Shown one piece after another: positions 6,586 to 7,142 of a stretch of DNA of 7,142 nucleotides. The notes under the pieces are model-generated. The model did no database searches, had not been told where the DNA came from, and saw only the letters and a list, made by a program, of their open reading frames with translations. Origin of the DNA: Planctomycetota bacterium. Lineage in GTDB: Bacteria; Planctomycetota; Phycisphaerae; WQYP01. Position 1 is the stretch's first letter. The number at the start of each line of letters is the position of its first letter. Made by a program: the position numbers and the translations under genes. The stretch spans positions 1-7,142 of the forward strand of contig JAKBAC010000166.1 in NCBI GenBank assembly GCA_021809365.1, in the 5' to 3' direction.

Positions 6586-6980
6586 TAAAAAAAGACCTCC
6601 ACCAGGATGCCGTGAGAGCGGGAGAGTTTCGAACCCTTGTTACAAGGGCGGACCAGCACAACGCATCGGCTCAAGACTTCCACAACTGTCCCGATAACTC
6701 GGGACCAGGCTTGTCCATCGTTCCGACACCCGGGGTCCTGTCAAATGCTCATCGGTCCGAAGCTATGGGCCGCTCTAGCACGAACAAGGCAGAGGTCATT
6801 TATCCTTGTACACCGATTACGCGCAAAACGCAAATAAATAATGAGCGCAAAGTGAAAAAGGCGGCGGCCGCCGAGAGCAGTGGAACAGAAGAAAGTTGAG
6901 CATTAGACACTGTCGCTGCGGCGACGACGGGGGGAACCGCAGAAGCGAAAGGACGCAAAGGTGCGACGACCACGACGATA
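6586..6980. other. Gene-free, hairpin-rich spacer with a tRNA-like T-arm on the minus strand
   Basis: No open frame here resembles a known protein. There are two strong hairpins: GTCCCGA-TAAC-TCGGGAC (7-bp stem, about 6688-6705) and CCCTTG-TTA-CAAGGG (6-bp stem, 6634-6648). On the minus strand, GTTCGAAAC (6634-6626) has the exact T-loop layout of a tRNA, with four of five stem pairs. The next 7 nt, CCGCTCT (6621-6615), are complementary to AGAGCGG at 6776-6770. The 162-nt distance does not fit a normal tRNA, and I could not fold D or anticodon arms. It may be a non-coding RNA or a degraded tRNA-derived sequence. Confidence 0.3.
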
Positions 6981-6985
6981 TTTAC

Positions 6986-7022
6986 CACAAAGACACAAAG
7001 GCACAAAGACGCTTTTTTTTTT
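6986..7022. repeat. CACAAAG tandem repeat followed by a T10 tract
   Basis: CACAAAG occurs at 6986-6992, 6994-7000 and 7002-7008 with an 8-bp period, followed after GACGC by ten T (7013-7022). A looser related string, GAAAGGACGCAAAGG, precedes it near 6949. This looks like a dispersed intergenic repeat rather than coding sequence. Positions 7023-7142 show no gene; the last bases, AAGGA, could be the ribosome site of a gene beyond the edge. Confidence 0.7.
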
Positions 7023-7142
7023 GAACCACGAGGTGGCGGAGGGGGGGCCTGTGACAGTTTCTGCCAAGGGGTGAGTGTGTGTAGAATTGAAAGAAACTGG
7101 ACCATACGGAAGTGGTTCAGGCGTCTAACACCTGTTCAAGGA

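Noticed and set aside
6595..6610. CTCCACCA on the plus strand, considered as a tRNA or tmRNA 3' end
   Set aside because: The bases upstream are the end of the PEBP coding sequence and contain no T-arm.
6582..6899. 105-codon open frame starting with an ATGA overlap on the end of the PEBP gene
   Set aside because: The overlap looks operon-like, but the start has no ribosome site, the product has no domain or fold-like pattern, and the frame runs through both hairpins and the T-arm-like sequence.
6986..7010. CRISPR-like array
   Set aside because: The units are only 8 bp with no spacers; it is a simple tandem repeat.
7087..7142. Possible start of a tRNA at the window end, from CAGG-N9-CCTG at 7119-7135
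   Set aside because: The arm has only four pairs, one orientation would read an amber codon, and no acceptor or D-arm could be matched before the sequence stops.

Overview
The window is bacterial chromosome. It is moderately GC-rich, with compact genes in short same-strand runs and intergenic spacers full of low-complexity repeats. Best guess for the source is the Planctomycetota or a related PVC-group lineage. The grounds are the AGATTTCAG-type and CACAAAG-type spacer repeats, which I associate with these genomes, the PDZ protein with a helical N-terminal region, and a CdsA with an unusual signature. This is inference; no rRNA or other marker gene is present.

Layout. Positions 1-267 are a repeat-bearing leader. 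A plus-strand run follows: proB (glutamate 5-kinase with a PUA domain, 268-1380), a small TPR protein (1434-1751) and a TIM-barrel sugar-phosphate-isomerase-like enzyme (1800-2636). The gaps are about 50 bp and each gene has a good Shine-Dalgarno, so one transcript is plausible. Positions 2637-2956 are a convergent spacer holding a decayed C-terminal piece of an IS110-family transposase with two in-frame stops, abutting a short AGAAATC repeat. On the minus strand, cdsA (4798-3881, CDP-diacylglycerol synthase) is followed by a membrane-anchored PDZ protein (3814-2957). A 299-bp spacer separates them from aqpZ (5793-5104, minus strand), an aquaporin. Divergent from aqpZ is a secreted YbhB/PEBP-family protein (6010-6585, plus strand). 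The last 550 bp have no convincing gene: a hairpin-rich stretch with a tRNA-like T-arm on the minus strand, a CACAAAG tandem repeat and a T10 tract.

The genes do not form one pathway. proB supplies the first step of proline synthesis, but proA is not adjacent. cdsA supplies CDP-diacylglycerol for phospholipids; its PDZ partner occupies the place where a PDZ-bearing RseP protease often sits, but has no zinc-protease motif. The aquaporin and the PEBP protein share a 216-bp divergent control region.

I found no clear evidence of a new multi-gene system. The observations most worth a second look are the IS110 fossil, the altered selectivity filter of the aquaporin, the cdsA-PDZ pair and the structured 6590-6840 segment.
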